Source: Actinomycetota bacterium
GTDB taxonomy: Bacteria > Actinomycetota > Thermoleophilia > Solirubrobacterales > Solirubrobacteraceae
Length of the DNA: 46,965 nucleotides
Reading direction: 5' to 3'
Assembly: GCA_005888335.1 (NCBI GenBank)
Contig: VAWY01000177.1
Span: 1 to 46,965, forward strand
The stretch's first letter is position 1. Every line of letters starts with the position of its first letter. The notes beneath the pieces were generated by a model, which worked only from the letters and a program-made list of their open reading frames with translations, was not told the origin of the DNA and ran no database searches. The translations under genes were made by a program, and so were the position numbers. Shown here one piece after another: positions 1 through 8,289 of this stretch.

Positions 1-82
1 AGTACTCCTCGTCGAAGCTCGCGGCGAGCTCCGCCACCGCGCGGCGTATCGTCTCCTGGTCCTCCGTCAGCTCGAAGTCCAC
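1..82 (-). CDS. Acyl-CoA dehydrogenase, N-terminal fragment (cut by window edge)
   Basis: Only the first 27 codons are inside the window. They begin at a GTG just after the stop of the coupling-protein gene and read MDFELTEDQETIRRAVAELA, followed by ASFDEEY. This is the typical start of FadE-type acyl-CoA dehydrogenases, whose first helix carries the L-T-x-x-Q pattern. The 7-base gap from the monooxygenase coupling protein and the shared strand point to the same operon. If so, an FAD-dependent acyl-CoA oxidation step is coexpressed with the diiron monooxygenase. The family assignment rests on this short piece alone. Confidence 0.75.
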   Translation of the reverse strand, partial: MDFELTEDQETIRRAVAELAASFDEEY

Positions 83-89
83 GGGCCTC

Positions 90-401
90 TCACATGTACT
101 CCATCGCCTCGAGCGGATCGTGGAACAGGAGGATGGCCTCGTCGGTGTTCACCATCCGCCCGTAGTAGGTCGACATGAGCACCTGGATGAGCTCGGAGTC
201 GACGTCGAGCCCGGTGGCCTCGGAGAGCTCCTCGAAGTCGAGGCGCAGCCGCCCGCGCGCCTTGACCTCCCAGTAGCTGGCCTGCGGGACGAGCTCGACG
301 CCCTCGCCCTCGGCCAGCGCCTCGGCGAGGGCGTCGCCCTCGACGCTGCGCCCCAGGGCGATGCCGACGTAGTCGAAGGCCTGCTCTTCCGTGGAGCTCA
401 T
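90..401 (-). CDS. Diiron monooxygenase coupling/effector protein (MmoB/DmpM family)
   Basis: This 103-residue acidic protein matches the size of MmoB/DmpM effectors. In that family the protein binds the hydroxylase without a cofactor and tunes access to the diiron site and electron transfer. Visible family-like features are the N-terminal YVGIALGRSVEGDAL stretch, a central VPQASYWEVKARGRLRLD segment and the end LLFHDPLEAMEYM. The ATG is chosen because it overlaps the stop of the beta-subunit gene (ATGA), whereas longer reading in this frame is an alanine/arginine-rich shadow. The gene sits third in the leftward operon after alpha and beta, the usual effector position in propane and tetrahydrofuran monooxygenase operons. 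The family call is firm; the substrate cannot be read from this gene. Confidence 0.85.
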   Translation of the reverse strand: MSSTEEQAFDYVGIALGRSVEGDALAEALAEGEGVELVPQASYWEVKARGRLRLDFEELSEATGLDVDSELIQVLMSTYYGRMVNTDEAILLFHDPLEAMEYM

Positions 402-1465
402 GCCGCCACCTCCTTGCCCTGCAGCGCCGCCTGCACCTCGTCGCGCTCGCGCCGCAGCTGGGCGAGCGCCTCGCCCGCCGGCCGCGCGCGCGGGACGCGG
501 TCCAGCTCCCCGGCCACCGCCTCCGCGGCGGCCTCGGCCTCCGCGTTCCACGCCTGCGTCCAGCGCGTGAGCACGTCGCGGTTGTGCTCGCCGAACTCCT
601 CGTCCTCCACGCAGAAGCGCACGAGCTCGGTGCTCCAGTCGCGCACCCAGAGCCACTCGCGCTGGGCGTTGCCGATGATCACCGGCGTCACCGGATCGCC
701 GTTCGCGCTCGCCGGCACGAGCAGCATCTCGCGGCGCAGGAAGTTGCCCACCAGCGGCTCGATGCAGAGGTTGGCGGCCAGCACGCGCTCGGCCCAGTCG
801 TGCACGGCGTAGACGCGCTCGACGAGCGCGCGCACCGGCTGCCAGGCGTCCTCCTCGAGGAACCGCTGCTTGGCCGCCTCGGTCGAGCACTCGCCGATCT
901 CGGGCTCGAGGTCCATGGCGTAGACGACGAGGTCCTGCGCCTGGCGCTGCTTCGTGGCCGCCTCGAGCACGATGGCGTGCGTGAGCCCGTCCGAGAGGGC
1001 GGGCCGCGAGGCGCCGCACAGCGCGCGCCACAGCCCGTGCTCGTAGAAGGCGGGCAGCTGCAGGCTGGACTGCAGGAAGGTCCGCCAGTCCTCGCCCATG
1101 CGTGCGAACAGGCCCTCGGACCGGGCCGAGGCGACGGCGGCGTCCTGCTCGCGCGCCGCCTGGGCCGCCTGCTGGTAGAACGGGCGCTCCCACAGCCCCG
1201 CCGGATCGCGCCAGTCGAACCAGTCCTTGGCGCGCAGCGCGGTCGAGCCCAGGGAGTGCGTCCCGCGGCCGTCCTCGAAGGACAACAGCCACCCGCCCTG
1301 GATGTGGCGGTGCGGCGAGGGCTGCGTGTCGACCGTCACCTCCTCGTAGAGGCTGGGACGCCGCTTCTGCGGCGTGAAGTACAGAAAGCCGCGCCGCGAC
1401 TCGTCCTTCTTGACCCGGCCGCCGCTGTCCTCGAACCGCTTGACGGGGGGCGTGGGGGCGCTCAC
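398..1465 (-). CDS. Soluble diiron monooxygenase, hydroxylase beta subunit
   Basis: The 355-residue protein is a catalytically silent, helical ferritin-like partner of the alpha subunit, as in PrmC, MimC or TmoE-type proteins. Characteristic segments are RRPSLYEEVTVDTQPSPHRH near the N-terminus, WRTFLQSSLQLPAFYEHGLW in the middle, and VIIGNAQREWLWVRDWSTEL with its following helices toward the C-terminus. No complete set of ExxH diiron ligands is seen, as expected for the beta chain. The GTG start overlaps the alpha-subunit stop and its own stop overlaps the effector ATG, so alpha, beta and effector are probably translationally coupled. The gene order alpha-beta-effector lacks the reductase that many group 5/6 operons carry between alpha and beta. 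Confidence 0.88.
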   Translation of the reverse strand: MSAPTPPVKRFEDSGGRVKKDESRRGFLYFTPQKRRPSLYEEVTVDTQPSPHRHIQGGWLLSFEDGRGTHSLGSTALRAKDWFDWRDPAGLWERPFYQQAAQAAREQDAAVASARSEGLFARMGEDWRTFLQSSLQLPAFYEHGLWRALCGASRPALSDGLTHAIVLEAATKQRQAQDLVVYAMDLEPEIGECSTEAAKQRFLEEDAWQPVRALVERVYAVHDWAERVLAANLCIEPLVGNFLRREMLLVPASANGDPVTPVIIGNAQREWLWVRDWSTELVRFCVEDEEFGEHNRDVLTRWTQAWNAEAEAAAEAVAGELDRVPRARPAGEALAQLRRERDEVQAALQGKEVAA

Positions 1466-3177
1466 AGGACCACCTCCCCGAGGTTGCGCCGGCCCTGGCC
1501 GTTGCCGTCCAGGTCGCGTACGCCCGGCCCGCTCTCCAGGCCGTCGGCGCCGATCGCGCCGGGGCGCTGGACGTAGGACAGCTCGCTGGTGGCGACGGCG
1601 CCGTCCGGGGCGGCGGCGTCGTGCCACGAGCCGTTGGGCAGTCCCATGCGCTCGGCCGTGAGGATGTTCGGGCTCACGATCTCGCAGCCGCAGGCCGCGA
1701 TGTCGTCGAGCGTCCACAGCGGCATGTCGTCGTCGATGTGCGGCTGGCCGACGAGCGTCTTGCCGTCGGGCTGCACGAACCCGATGTCGCGGACCACCTC
1801 GGCGAGGTCCCAGCCGTGGTACTTGTCGAAGAACTGGCGGTCGCCGGTGTAGCGGCCGGGGTAGTCGACGTCGTTGCGCCGGCACATCTCCGAGCAGTAG
1901 AAGCGCGTGCGGCCGTCGACGACGCGGTGCAGCGGCTCCTCGTCGCCGAGGCAGCTCATCATGCAGCTCCAGCACAGCGGCGGGGAGTTCTCGAGGAAGC
2001 CCTGCAGCAGCAGCGCCTGCTCGCTCGGGTGCTTGAGCGCGTTGAAGCCCTCCCACAGCGGGCCGTACTCGTCGTACCAGCCCGGGTAGCGCGCCTCGAA
2101 CCACTCGAAGTCGCGCTCGTCGAGCCCGTCGAAGCGCCAGTAGGCCAGCGGCCAGATGGCGAACGAGAAGATGGCCGTCTGATGGATGAGGCCCTTCGCG
2201 ATCCGCTCGCGGGCGGCGAGGAAGGGCGCCGGGTCCATGTTGAGCCCGAGCTTGCCGAGCTGCTCGACGAAGGACTTGTAGTAGTCGTCGTTGACCCACC
2301 GGTCCCACTTCTGCAGGTAGGACTCCTGGTCGGAGCGGTCCTTGGAGAAGTACTCGATGAGCGTGCCGGCGAACGGGTCGATGAACGCGTGCGTCGACCA
2401 CCAGCCCGATGCGAGGTCCTGCTGGATGAGCGGGATGTTGCTCTGCTCCTGCAGGAGCGTCAGGACCGTCGCGTAGCCGTTGGAGATGTGGCGCGCCTCG
2501 TCGGACTGCGCCGAGGAGTACGTCGTCGGCAGCGCGAAGTCGCCGTTGCGCAGGCCGACGTCGGGCAGGGCGACGAAGGCGATGTTCGTGAACGCGGTCT
2601 CGAGGACCGCCATCATCGTGAGGCCGCAGTGGACGGGGTCGCCCACGATGGAGTGCGTGCCCATGTTGTAGCCCGCCTTCGTCAGCGGGCTGCCGGTGTA
2701 GTACTTGGCGCCCATCGCCCAGCCCTCGGGCTCGGGCGCGTTCTTGGCGTACCAGCGGCCGAGGCTCTGCTGCATGCCGATGTGGCGCAGCTCGTCGACG
2801 AACTGCACGTGGTAGCCGTTGAGCAGCTCGTCGTTGGGGACGGTGTCCATGAGCATGCTCATGACGCGCCCCGCGCAGCCCTCGATGTAGGTCGTGGTGT
2901 GGACGAACGGCTTGAGGACCTCCAGCCAGCGCCGCTCGGCCTTGGTCGCCATGTTCGCGCGGACCGCGGCGTCGAACCCGCCGTACATGCGCTCGTCCTT
3001 CTCGAGCTGCATCGGCAGGTACTCCCGCATGATCTGCTTCATGGGGTCCTTCGCCTTCTTGGGGAAGGTGTAGCGCGTCGGATAGTTGCTGACGGGCTTG
3101 TGGTGCGTGGGCTCCCACCCGAGCTGTCCGATGCGCTCATGGGTTTTGGTCACGCTTCGGCGGCGGGGTGCGCTCAT
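1462..3177 (-). CDS. Soluble diiron monooxygenase, hydroxylase alpha subunit (SDIMO)
   Basis: The 571-residue catalytic subunit would use O2 and a carboxylate-bridged diiron centre to hydroxylate or epoxidise a hydrocarbon. All six iron ligands can be placed: E99, E129-x-x-H132 (in DELRH), E193 and E227-x-x-H230 (in DEARH). The spacings of 30 and 34 residues equal those of E114/E144 and E209/E243 in methane monooxygenase. A Cys cluster near residues 400-435 (CWSCMMSC and YCSEMC) resembles the C-terminal cysteine region of related hydroxylases. I chose the ATG at 3177 because GAGGGAG lies about 11 nt upstream; an upstream ATG-like extension of 12 residues looks non-coding. It is the first gene of the leftward operon. 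The family resembles PrmA/MimA (propane or acetone/phenol oxidation), but the substrate is inferred only. Confidence 0.93.
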   Translation of the reverse strand: MSAPRRRSVTKTHERIGQLGWEPTHHKPVSNYPTRYTFPKKAKDPMKQIMREYLPMQLEKDERMYGGFDAAVRANMATKAERRWLEVLKPFVHTTTYIEGCAGRVMSMLMDTVPNDELLNGYHVQFVDELRHIGMQQSLGRWYAKNAPEPEGWAMGAKYYTGSPLTKAGYNMGTHSIVGDPVHCGLTMMAVLETAFTNIAFVALPDVGLRNGDFALPTTYSSAQSDEARHISNGYATVLTLLQEQSNIPLIQQDLASGWWSTHAFIDPFAGTLIEYFSKDRSDQESYLQKWDRWVNDDYYKSFVEQLGKLGLNMDPAPFLAARERIAKGLIHQTAIFSFAIWPLAYWRFDGLDERDFEWFEARYPGWYDEYGPLWEGFNALKHPSEQALLLQGFLENSPPLCWSCMMSCLGDEEPLHRVVDGRTRFYCSEMCRRNDVDYPGRYTGDRQFFDKYHGWDLAEVVRDIGFVQPDGKTLVGQPHIDDDMPLWTLDDIAACGCEIVSPNILTAERMGLPNGSWHDAAAPDGAVATSELSYVQRPGAIGADGLESGPGVRDLDGNGQGRRNLGEVVL

Positions 3178-3323
3178 ACCGGCGGAATCTCCCTCGGTTG
3201 TGGACCGAGGCAAGCATGAATCGGGGAGCGAGCGCCGCCATCACCCCCGTGAGCCCATTTGCTCTCCCCGAAGGGGCAAAGGGGGTGGAGAACGCCCCGT
3301 GGAGGCCCGTATAACGCCTGTCC
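3178..3323. promoter_or_regulatory. Divergent control region between the monooxygenase and fatty-acid-type operons
   Basis: This 146-bp spacer separates two divergent catabolic operons. It holds a perfect 7-bp inverted repeat, CCTCGGT/ACCGAGG (3192-3198 and 3204-3210), a plausible operator close to the alpha-subunit start. It also holds a nested hairpin with outer arms CACCCCC (3242-3248) and GGGGGTG (3281-3287) and inner arms CCCC-GAA-GGGG. A TATAAC at 3310-3315 lies about 8 bases before the ATG at 3324, and no Shine-Dalgarno sequence is close to that ATG. This suggests a -10 box and a leaderless transcript for the rightward operon. Operator and promoter roles are inferred. Confidence 0.5.
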
Positions 3324-4478
3324 ATGGATTTCCGCGACAGCCCCCAGGACGCCGAATACCGCGCCCAGGTGCGCGCCTGGCTCGAGGAGAACGTCTCCGA
3401 GCTGGGTGGGTGGGCCTCTCTCACGATGGAGGAGCGGCTGCCCGCGTGGCGCGCCTGGCAGAAGCAGCTGCACGCCGCGGGCTACGCCGGCCTAGCGTGG
3501 CCGGAGCGCTACGGCGGCCAGGACGCCTCGCTGGTGCAGCAGGCGATCTTCCTGGAGGAGTACGACCGCGCGGGCGCGCCCGACCGCTTGAACACCCTCG
3601 GCGAGGGGCTGGCGGGCCCCACGATCGTCGACTTCGGCACCGAGGCCCAGCGCGAGCGCTTCCTGCGGCCGATCCTCGAGGGCGAGCACGTGTGGTGCCA
3701 GCTCTTCTCCGAGCCGGCCGCCGGGTCGGACCTCGCCGCGCTGGAGGCGCGCGCCGAGCGCGACGGGGACGGCTGGCGGATCAGCGGCCAGAAGGTGTGG
3801 ACGAGCCGCGCGCAGATCGCCAGCTACGGGATGCTGCTCGCGCGCACCGGCGGCGGCCCGCGCCACAAGGGCATCACCTACTTCATCCTGCCGATGGACG
3901 CCGAGGGCGTGACCGTCCGGCCGCTGCGCCACATCCTCGGCGAGGCCGAGTTCAACGAGGTCTTCCTCGACAACGTGTACGTCCCCGACGACCTCGTGCT
4001 CGGGCCCGTCGACGGCGGCTGGAAGATCGCGATGGCGACGCTCGGCTACGAGCGCGTCGTGCTCGCCACGGGCCGCGTGAACATGCAACGGCTGTTCCAC
4101 GACCTCGTCGAGGAGGTCCGGGCGAGCGGGCGCGGCGCCGATCCGCACGTGCGCGCGACGCTCGCCGACCTGTACGCACGCACCCGCGTGTACCGGCTCA
4201 ACGGCCTGCGGGCGCTGCACTCGATGGCCGCCGGCGCCCCGGGCCCGGCGTCGTCGCTCGGCAAGCTCATGTCGTCCCCGCTGCTGGAGGACATGGCCGA
4301 CTTCGCGGTCGCGCAGCACGGCCTCGCCGGCTCCCTCGACCCCGACTCCGAGAACAGCGACGCCGGGCGCTGGCTGCGCCTCGCCTACCAGGCGCGCGGC
4401 ACGTCGATCGCCGGCGGCACGACGTTCATCCAGCGCAACATCGTCGCCGAGCGCGTCCTCGGCCTCCCGCGGGCCTGA
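3324..4478 (+). CDS. Acyl-CoA dehydrogenase (FadE type)
   Basis: A 384-residue flavoenzyme that would dehydrogenate an acyl-CoA at C2-C3 and pass electrons to ETF. The N-terminal helical domain begins MDFRDSPQDAEYRAQVRAWL. The middle domain holds the FAD-contact segment WCQLFSEPAAGSDLA and WRISGQKVWTS; the C-terminal domain ends TTFIQRNIVAERVLGLPR. In most relatives the corresponding end reads GTSEIQRN or GTTEIQRN; here Phe stands where Glu is usual, so a shifted substrate range is possible. The catalytic base cannot be fixed by eye. It is first in a four-gene rightward operon and ends one base before the next start. The ATG at 3324 has no near SD and may be leaderless. Confidence 0.9.
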   Translation: MDFRDSPQDAEYRAQVRAWLEENVSELGGWASLTMEERLPAWRAWQKQLHAAGYAGLAWPERYGGQDASLVQQAIFLEEYDRAGAPDRLNTLGEGLAGPTIVDFGTEAQRERFLRPILEGEHVWCQLFSEPAAGSDLAALEARAERDGDGWRISGQKVWTSRAQIASYGMLLARTGGGPRHKGITYFILPMDAEGVTVRPLRHILGEAEFNEVFLDNVYVPDDLVLGPVDGGWKIAMATLGYERVVLATGRVNMQRLFHDLVEEVRASGRGADPHVRATLADLYARTRVYRLNGLRALHSMAAGAPGPASSLGKLMSSPLLEDMADFAVAQHGLAGSLDPDSENSDAGRWLRLAYQARGTSIAGGTTFIQRNIVAERVLGLPRA

Positions 4479-4479
4479 C

Positions 4480-5457
4480 GTGCAGGCCGTCGTCCTGGAC
4501 GCCTTCGGCGGGCCCGAGGTGCTGCGCTTCGCCGAGCACCGCGATCCCGTCGCGCCGCCCGGCTGGGCGGTGGTGGAGCTGCGCGCCGCCGCGCTGAACT
4601 GGCACGACTGCCTCGTGCGGCGCGGCCAGTACGACGTCCCGCTGCCGCACGTCATCGGCTCCGACGGCGCCGGGGTGCGGCGCGACACGGGCGAGGAGGT
4701 CGTGATCCTCCCCTCGCTTCACTGGGGCGACGACGACCGCGCGCCCGGGCCCGACTGGGAGATCCTCGGCGACCGCACCGACGGAACCTACGCCGAGCTC
4801 GTGGCGGTCCCCGAGGCCAACGTGTTCCCCAAGCCGCGGGCGTGGTCGTGGACCGACGCCGCCGCGCTCCCGCTCGCCGGGCTCACCGCGCACCGGGCGC
4901 TGTTCGCGCGCGGCGGCCTGCGCCGCGGCGAGACCGTGCTCGTGCTCGGCGCCGGGGGCGGGGTCGCCACCTTCGCGATCGCGCTGGCCCGCCTGGCGGG
5001 CGCCCGCGTGCTCGTGACGTCCTCGTCGCGCGAGCGGATCGAGCGCGCGCGCGGCATCGGCGCCGACGACGGCGTCCTGTACACCCAGGACGGCTGGCCG
5101 GCGGCGGTGCGCGCTCTGACAAAGGGCGAGGGCGTCGACCTCGTGATCGACTCGGTCGGCGAGACGTGGCCCGATGCCCTGGGGACGCTGCGCGCGGGCG
5201 GGCGCCTCGTGGCCTTCGGCGCGACCGGCGCCGCCTCGGCGCGCGTCGACGTGCGCAGCTTCTACTTCGGCCAGCAGTCGATCCTGGGAACGACCATGGG
5301 CAGCCCGCGCGACTTCGCCGCGCTGCTGCGCGCGGTCGAGGAGGCGCCCGACTGGCGGCCGGTCGTCGACCGCATCCTGCCGCTCGACCGCGCGGCCGAG
5401 GCGCACGCGGTCATGGAGCGCCGCGAGCACGTCGGCAAGCTCGTGCTCGCGGCCTGA
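4480..5457 (+). CDS. Zinc-independent MDR family quinone/enoyl oxidoreductase
   Basis: A 325-residue medium-chain reductase: an N-terminal GroES-like domain (MQAVVLDAFGGPEVLRFAEH, LNWHDCLVRRGQY) followed by a Rossmann domain with VLVLGAGGGVATFAIALARLAG near residues 145-165 for NADPH. The four-cysteine structural zinc motif of alcohol dehydrogenases is absent, so it fits the quinone oxidoreductase/enoyl reductase branch. It would reduce a quinone or an enoyl/enone, or act on an alcohol formed upstream. The GTG start lies one base after the acyl-CoA dehydrogenase stop, indicating translational coupling. The specific substrate is unknown. Confidence 0.85.
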   Translation: MQAVVLDAFGGPEVLRFAEHRDPVAPPGWAVVELRAAALNWHDCLVRRGQYDVPLPHVIGSDGAGVRRDTGEEVVILPSLHWGDDDRAPGPDWEILGDRTDGTYAELVAVPEANVFPKPRAWSWTDAAALPLAGLTAHRALFARGGLRRGETVLVLGAGGGVATFAIALARLAGARVLVTSSSRERIERARGIGADDGVLYTQDGWPAAVRALTKGEGVDLVIDSVGETWPDALGTLRAGGRLVAFGATGAASARVDVRSFYFGQQSILGTTMGSPRDFAALLRAVEEAPDWRPVVDRILPLDRAAEAHAVMERREHVGKLVLAA

Positions 5458-5476
5458 CACAACGAAGGGACGGTTC

Positions 5477-7417
5477 ATGGACGCCTACGCCTGGGAGCCC
5501 ACGCCGGAGCGCATCGAGCAGGCCAACGTCACGCGGCTCATGCGCGCGGCCGGCGTGGCGACGATCGACGAGCTCCGCCGGAAGTCCGTCGAGGACATCG
5601 ACTGGTACTGGGACCTGGTCGTCAAGGACCTCGGCCTGCCCTTCGACGAGCCGTACACGGCCGTACGCGACAGCTCGCGCGGGATCGAGTGGACGACCTG
5701 GTTCGTCGGGGGGCGCCTGAACGTCGCGACCGCGTGCGTCGACCGCTGGCGCGCGGATCCGGCGACCGCCGGCGCGCCGGCGGTCATCCACGAGGACGAG
5801 GCGGGCGCGGTGACGACGCTGACCTACGCCGAGCTCGGCGCGGCGGTCGACCGCGCGGCGGCGGGCCTGCGCGCGGCCGGCATCCGGCCCGGTGACGCCG
5901 TCGCCGTGTTCCTGCCGATGATCCCCGAGGCGGTGATCGCCGCCTACGCGATCGCCAAGATCGGCGCGCTGTACCTCCCGCTGTTCTCGGGCTTCGCGCC
6001 GGCCGCCATCGCCGCGCGGCTGCAGGACGCGCAGGTGAAGCTCGTCTTCACCGCCGACTGGGCCTGGCGCCGCGGCGCGCGCGCGCCGATGAAGGCGGCC
6101 CTCGACGAGGCGGTGGGCGAGTGCCCGTCGGTGGGCACCGTGGTCGTGGCCGAGCGGCCGGGCGGCGGCGAGCCGGGCGCCCGCGGCCCGCTCGACGTCA
6201 CCTGGGACGAGTTCGCCCCGCCCGTCGGCGGCCCGGTGGAGGCCGCCCCCACGAGCGCCGAGGACCCACTGCTGCTCGGCTACACCTCGGGCACCACCGG
6301 CAAGCCCAAGGGCGCCGTGCACACCCACGCGGGCTTCCTGGTCAAGGTCGCCTCCGAGGTCGCCTACGAGTTCGACGTGCGCCGCGGCGACGTCTTCTTC
6401 TGGGTCACCGACATGGGCTGGGTCATGGGGCCGCTGAGCACGTTCGGCACGCACGCGCTCGGCGCCGCGCTGCTGCTCTACGAGGGCGCGCCCGACACGC
6501 CCGGACCCGTGCGCCTGTGGGAGCTCGTCGAGCGCCATCGCGTGACGATGCTCGGCGTCTCGCCGACGCTCATCCGCGCGCTCAAGCCCCACGGCGACGG
6601 GCTGCCGCGCTCGCGCGACCTGTCGTCGGTGCGCGTGTTCGGCTCGACCGGCGAGCCGTGGAACGACGCGCCCTACCTGTGGCTCAGCGAGACGGTCGGC
6701 GAGGGCCGCGTGCCGATCATCAACTTCTCCGGCGGCACCGAGGTCGGCGGCGCCTTTCTCTCCCCGTTCCCGGTCGAGCCGATCAAGCCCTGCTCGCTCG
6801 GCGGCCCGTCGCTCGGGATGGACGTCGACGTCTTCGACGCCGAGGGCCGGCCGGTGCGCGGGCAGCTCGGCGAGCTGGTCTGCCGCCAGCCCTGGCCGGC
6901 GATGACGCGCGGCGTCTGGGGCGACCCCGAGCGCTACCTGGAGTCCTACTGGTCGATGTTCCCCGGCACCTGGCGCCACGGCGACTGGGCGATGGTCGAC
7001 GACGACGGCCAGTGGTTCCTGTTCGGCCGCTCGGACGAGGCGATCAACGTGGCCGGCAAGCGCGTGGGACCGGCGGAGGTCGAGAGCGTCCTCGTCGCCC
7101 ACCCGGCGGTCGCCGAGGCCGCCGCGGTCGGCGTGCCCGACGAGGCCAAGGGCGAGGCGATCTGGTGCTTCTGGACGCCCGCGAACGGCGACGGCGAGGA
7201 CGTCTCCGCGGAGCTGCGCGCCGAGGTCGGCCGCCGCCTCGGCAAGCCGTTCACGCCCGGCCGGGTCGTCCGCGTCGGGGCGCTGCCCAAGACGCGGACG
7301 GCGAAGATCCTGCGCCGCGCGATCCGCGCGGCGGCCGTCGGCGCCGACCCGGGAGACCTGTCGGGCGCCGAGAACCCCGACGCGCTGGACCTCATCCGCG
7401 CGGCGGTGTCCACGTGA
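5477..7417 (+). CDS. AMP-forming acyl-CoA synthetase (AcsA-like)
   Basis: The 646-residue ligase activates a carboxylate to its acyl-CoA through an acyl-AMP. It has an ACAS_N-type N-terminus (DIDWYWDLVVKDLGLPF and DSSRGIEWTTWFVGGRLN, residues about 40-90). The phosphate-binding loop YTSGTTGKPKG lies at about residue 269 and the hinge region GDWAMVDDDGQWFLFGRSD at about 500. The catalytic lysine motif KTRTAKILRR lies at about residues 605-614. The length and ACAS_N domain place it with acetyl/propionyl-type synthetases rather than long-chain FadD proteins. The ATG is preceded by GAAGGGA. It stands between the oxidoreductase and the crotonase, consistent with feeding an acid produced by monooxygenase chemistry into CoA metabolism. 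Confidence 0.9.
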   Translation: MDAYAWEPTPERIEQANVTRLMRAAGVATIDELRRKSVEDIDWYWDLVVKDLGLPFDEPYTAVRDSSRGIEWTTWFVGGRLNVATACVDRWRADPATAGAPAVIHEDEAGAVTTLTYAELGAAVDRAAAGLRAAGIRPGDAVAVFLPMIPEAVIAAYAIAKIGALYLPLFSGFAPAAIAARLQDAQVKLVFTADWAWRRGARAPMKAALDEAVGECPSVGTVVVAERPGGGEPGARGPLDVTWDEFAPPVGGPVEAAPTSAEDPLLLGYTSGTTGKPKGAVHTHAGFLVKVASEVAYEFDVRRGDVFFWVTDMGWVMGPLSTFGTHALGAALLLYEGAPDTPGPVRLWELVERHRVTMLGVSPTLIRALKPHGDGLPRSRDLSSVRVFGSTGEPWNDAPYLWLSETVGEGRVPIINFSGGTEVGGAFLSPFPVEPIKPCSLGGPSLGMDVDVFDAEGRPVRGQLGELVCRQPWPAMTRGVWGDPERYLESYWSMFPGTWRHGDWAMVDDDGQWFLFGRSDEAINVAGKRVGPAEVESVLVAHPAVAEAAAVGVPDEAKGEAIWCFWTPANGDGEDVSAELRAEVGRRLGKPFTPGRVVRVGALPKTRTAKILRRAIRAAAVGADPGDLSGAENPDALDLIRAAVST

Positions 7418-7436
7418 TCTCCGAAGGAGAACCGAG

Positions 7437-8225
7437 ATGCCCTACCGATCGATGACGCTCGACGTGCGCGACGGGATCGCGCGCCTGACGTTCACCGAGG
7501 CCGCGCGCGGCAACCCGATCGACGGCGTGTTCTGCGCCGAGATCAGCGAGGCCGCCATCGAGCTCAGCGAGCGGCGCAACGTGCGGGCGGTGCTCATCGC
7601 CGCCGAGGGCAAGGCGTTCAGCTACGGCGGCGACATCGCGTCGTTCGTGGCCGCCGGCGACGAGCTTCCGCAGGCGATCAAGCGCTGGACGGCCGGGCTG
7701 CACATGGCGATCGCCCGCCTGCAGCGGATGGACGCGCCGGTCGTCGCGGCGGTGCACGGCGTCTGCGCGGGCGGCATGGGCGCGTTCATCGCGGGCTGCG
7801 ACCTCGTGGTCGCCGCGACCACCGCGCGGTTCGTCGCCGCCTACGCCGGGATCGGCTACAGCTGCGACGCGGGCGCCTCCATCGCGCTGACGCGCCGGCT
7901 CGGCCTCCAGCGCGCGCGGCGCTTCCTGCTGCTCAACGAGACGCTCGACGCGGATGCCGCGCTGGCCGCCGGGCTCGTCGACGACGTCGTCGAGCCCGAG
8001 CGCCTCGCCGCGCGCGCCGAGGAGCTCGCCGGCCAGCTCGCCGCCGGGCCGACGCGGGCGCTCGGCGAGATCCGCCGCCTCCTGCTGTCGGCCAACGACC
8101 AGCCGCTGGAGGCGCAGCTCGAGCTCGAGGCGCAGGCGCTCGCGCGCATGGCCGCCACCACGGACGCGCGCGAGGGGCTGGCCGCGTTCGCCGAGAAGCG
8201 CCGGCCGGCCTTCGCGGGCGACTAG
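7437..8225 (+). CDS. Enoyl-CoA hydratase/isomerase family protein
   Basis: A 262-residue crotonase-fold protein. The oxyanion-hole segments are GKAFSYGGDIASF (residues about 60-72) and HGVCAGGMGAFIAGCD (about 104-119). Classical hydratases place a first catalytic Glu in the second helix (GGGCE); here that region reads GGMGAFIAG, so that Glu is missing. An acidic residue remains in AGIGYSCDAGAS, at the place where PaaG-like isomerases have PDSGG. An isomerase or thioesterase-like activity is therefore as likely as hydration. An AAGGAGA ribosome site precedes the ATG. It ends the rightward operon of acyl-CoA metabolism genes. Confidence 0.87.
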   Translation: MPYRSMTLDVRDGIARLTFTEAARGNPIDGVFCAEISEAAIELSERRNVRAVLIAAEGKAFSYGGDIASFVAAGDELPQAIKRWTAGLHMAIARLQRMDAPVVAAVHGVCAGGMGAFIAGCDLVVAATTARFVAAYAGIGYSCDAGASIALTRRLGLQRARRFLLLNETLDADAALAAGLVDDVVEPERLAARAEELAGQLAAGPTRALGEIRRLLLSANDQPLEAQLELEAQALARMAATTDAREGLAAFAEKRRPAFAGD

Positions 8226-8289
8226 GCCGAGTAGAACGCGCTCAGATCCAGCTGCGCGCCGGCGTCGACGACGACGTGCGCTCGCACGT

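Noticed and set aside
398..3118. A 906-residue leftward frame spanning both monooxygenase subunits
   Set aside because: Its first two thirds are an arginine/alanine-rich shadow of the alpha subunit; only the part from GTG 1465 is the beta subunit.
1621..3219. A 532-residue rightward frame opposite the alpha subunit
   Set aside because: Val/Leu/Glu/Arg-rich antisense shadow; the opposite strand has all diiron ligands.
3242..3287. The nested hairpin as a riboswitch
   Set aside because: No known aptamer core is recognisable; a simple GC-rich hairpin in a promoter region is sufficient.
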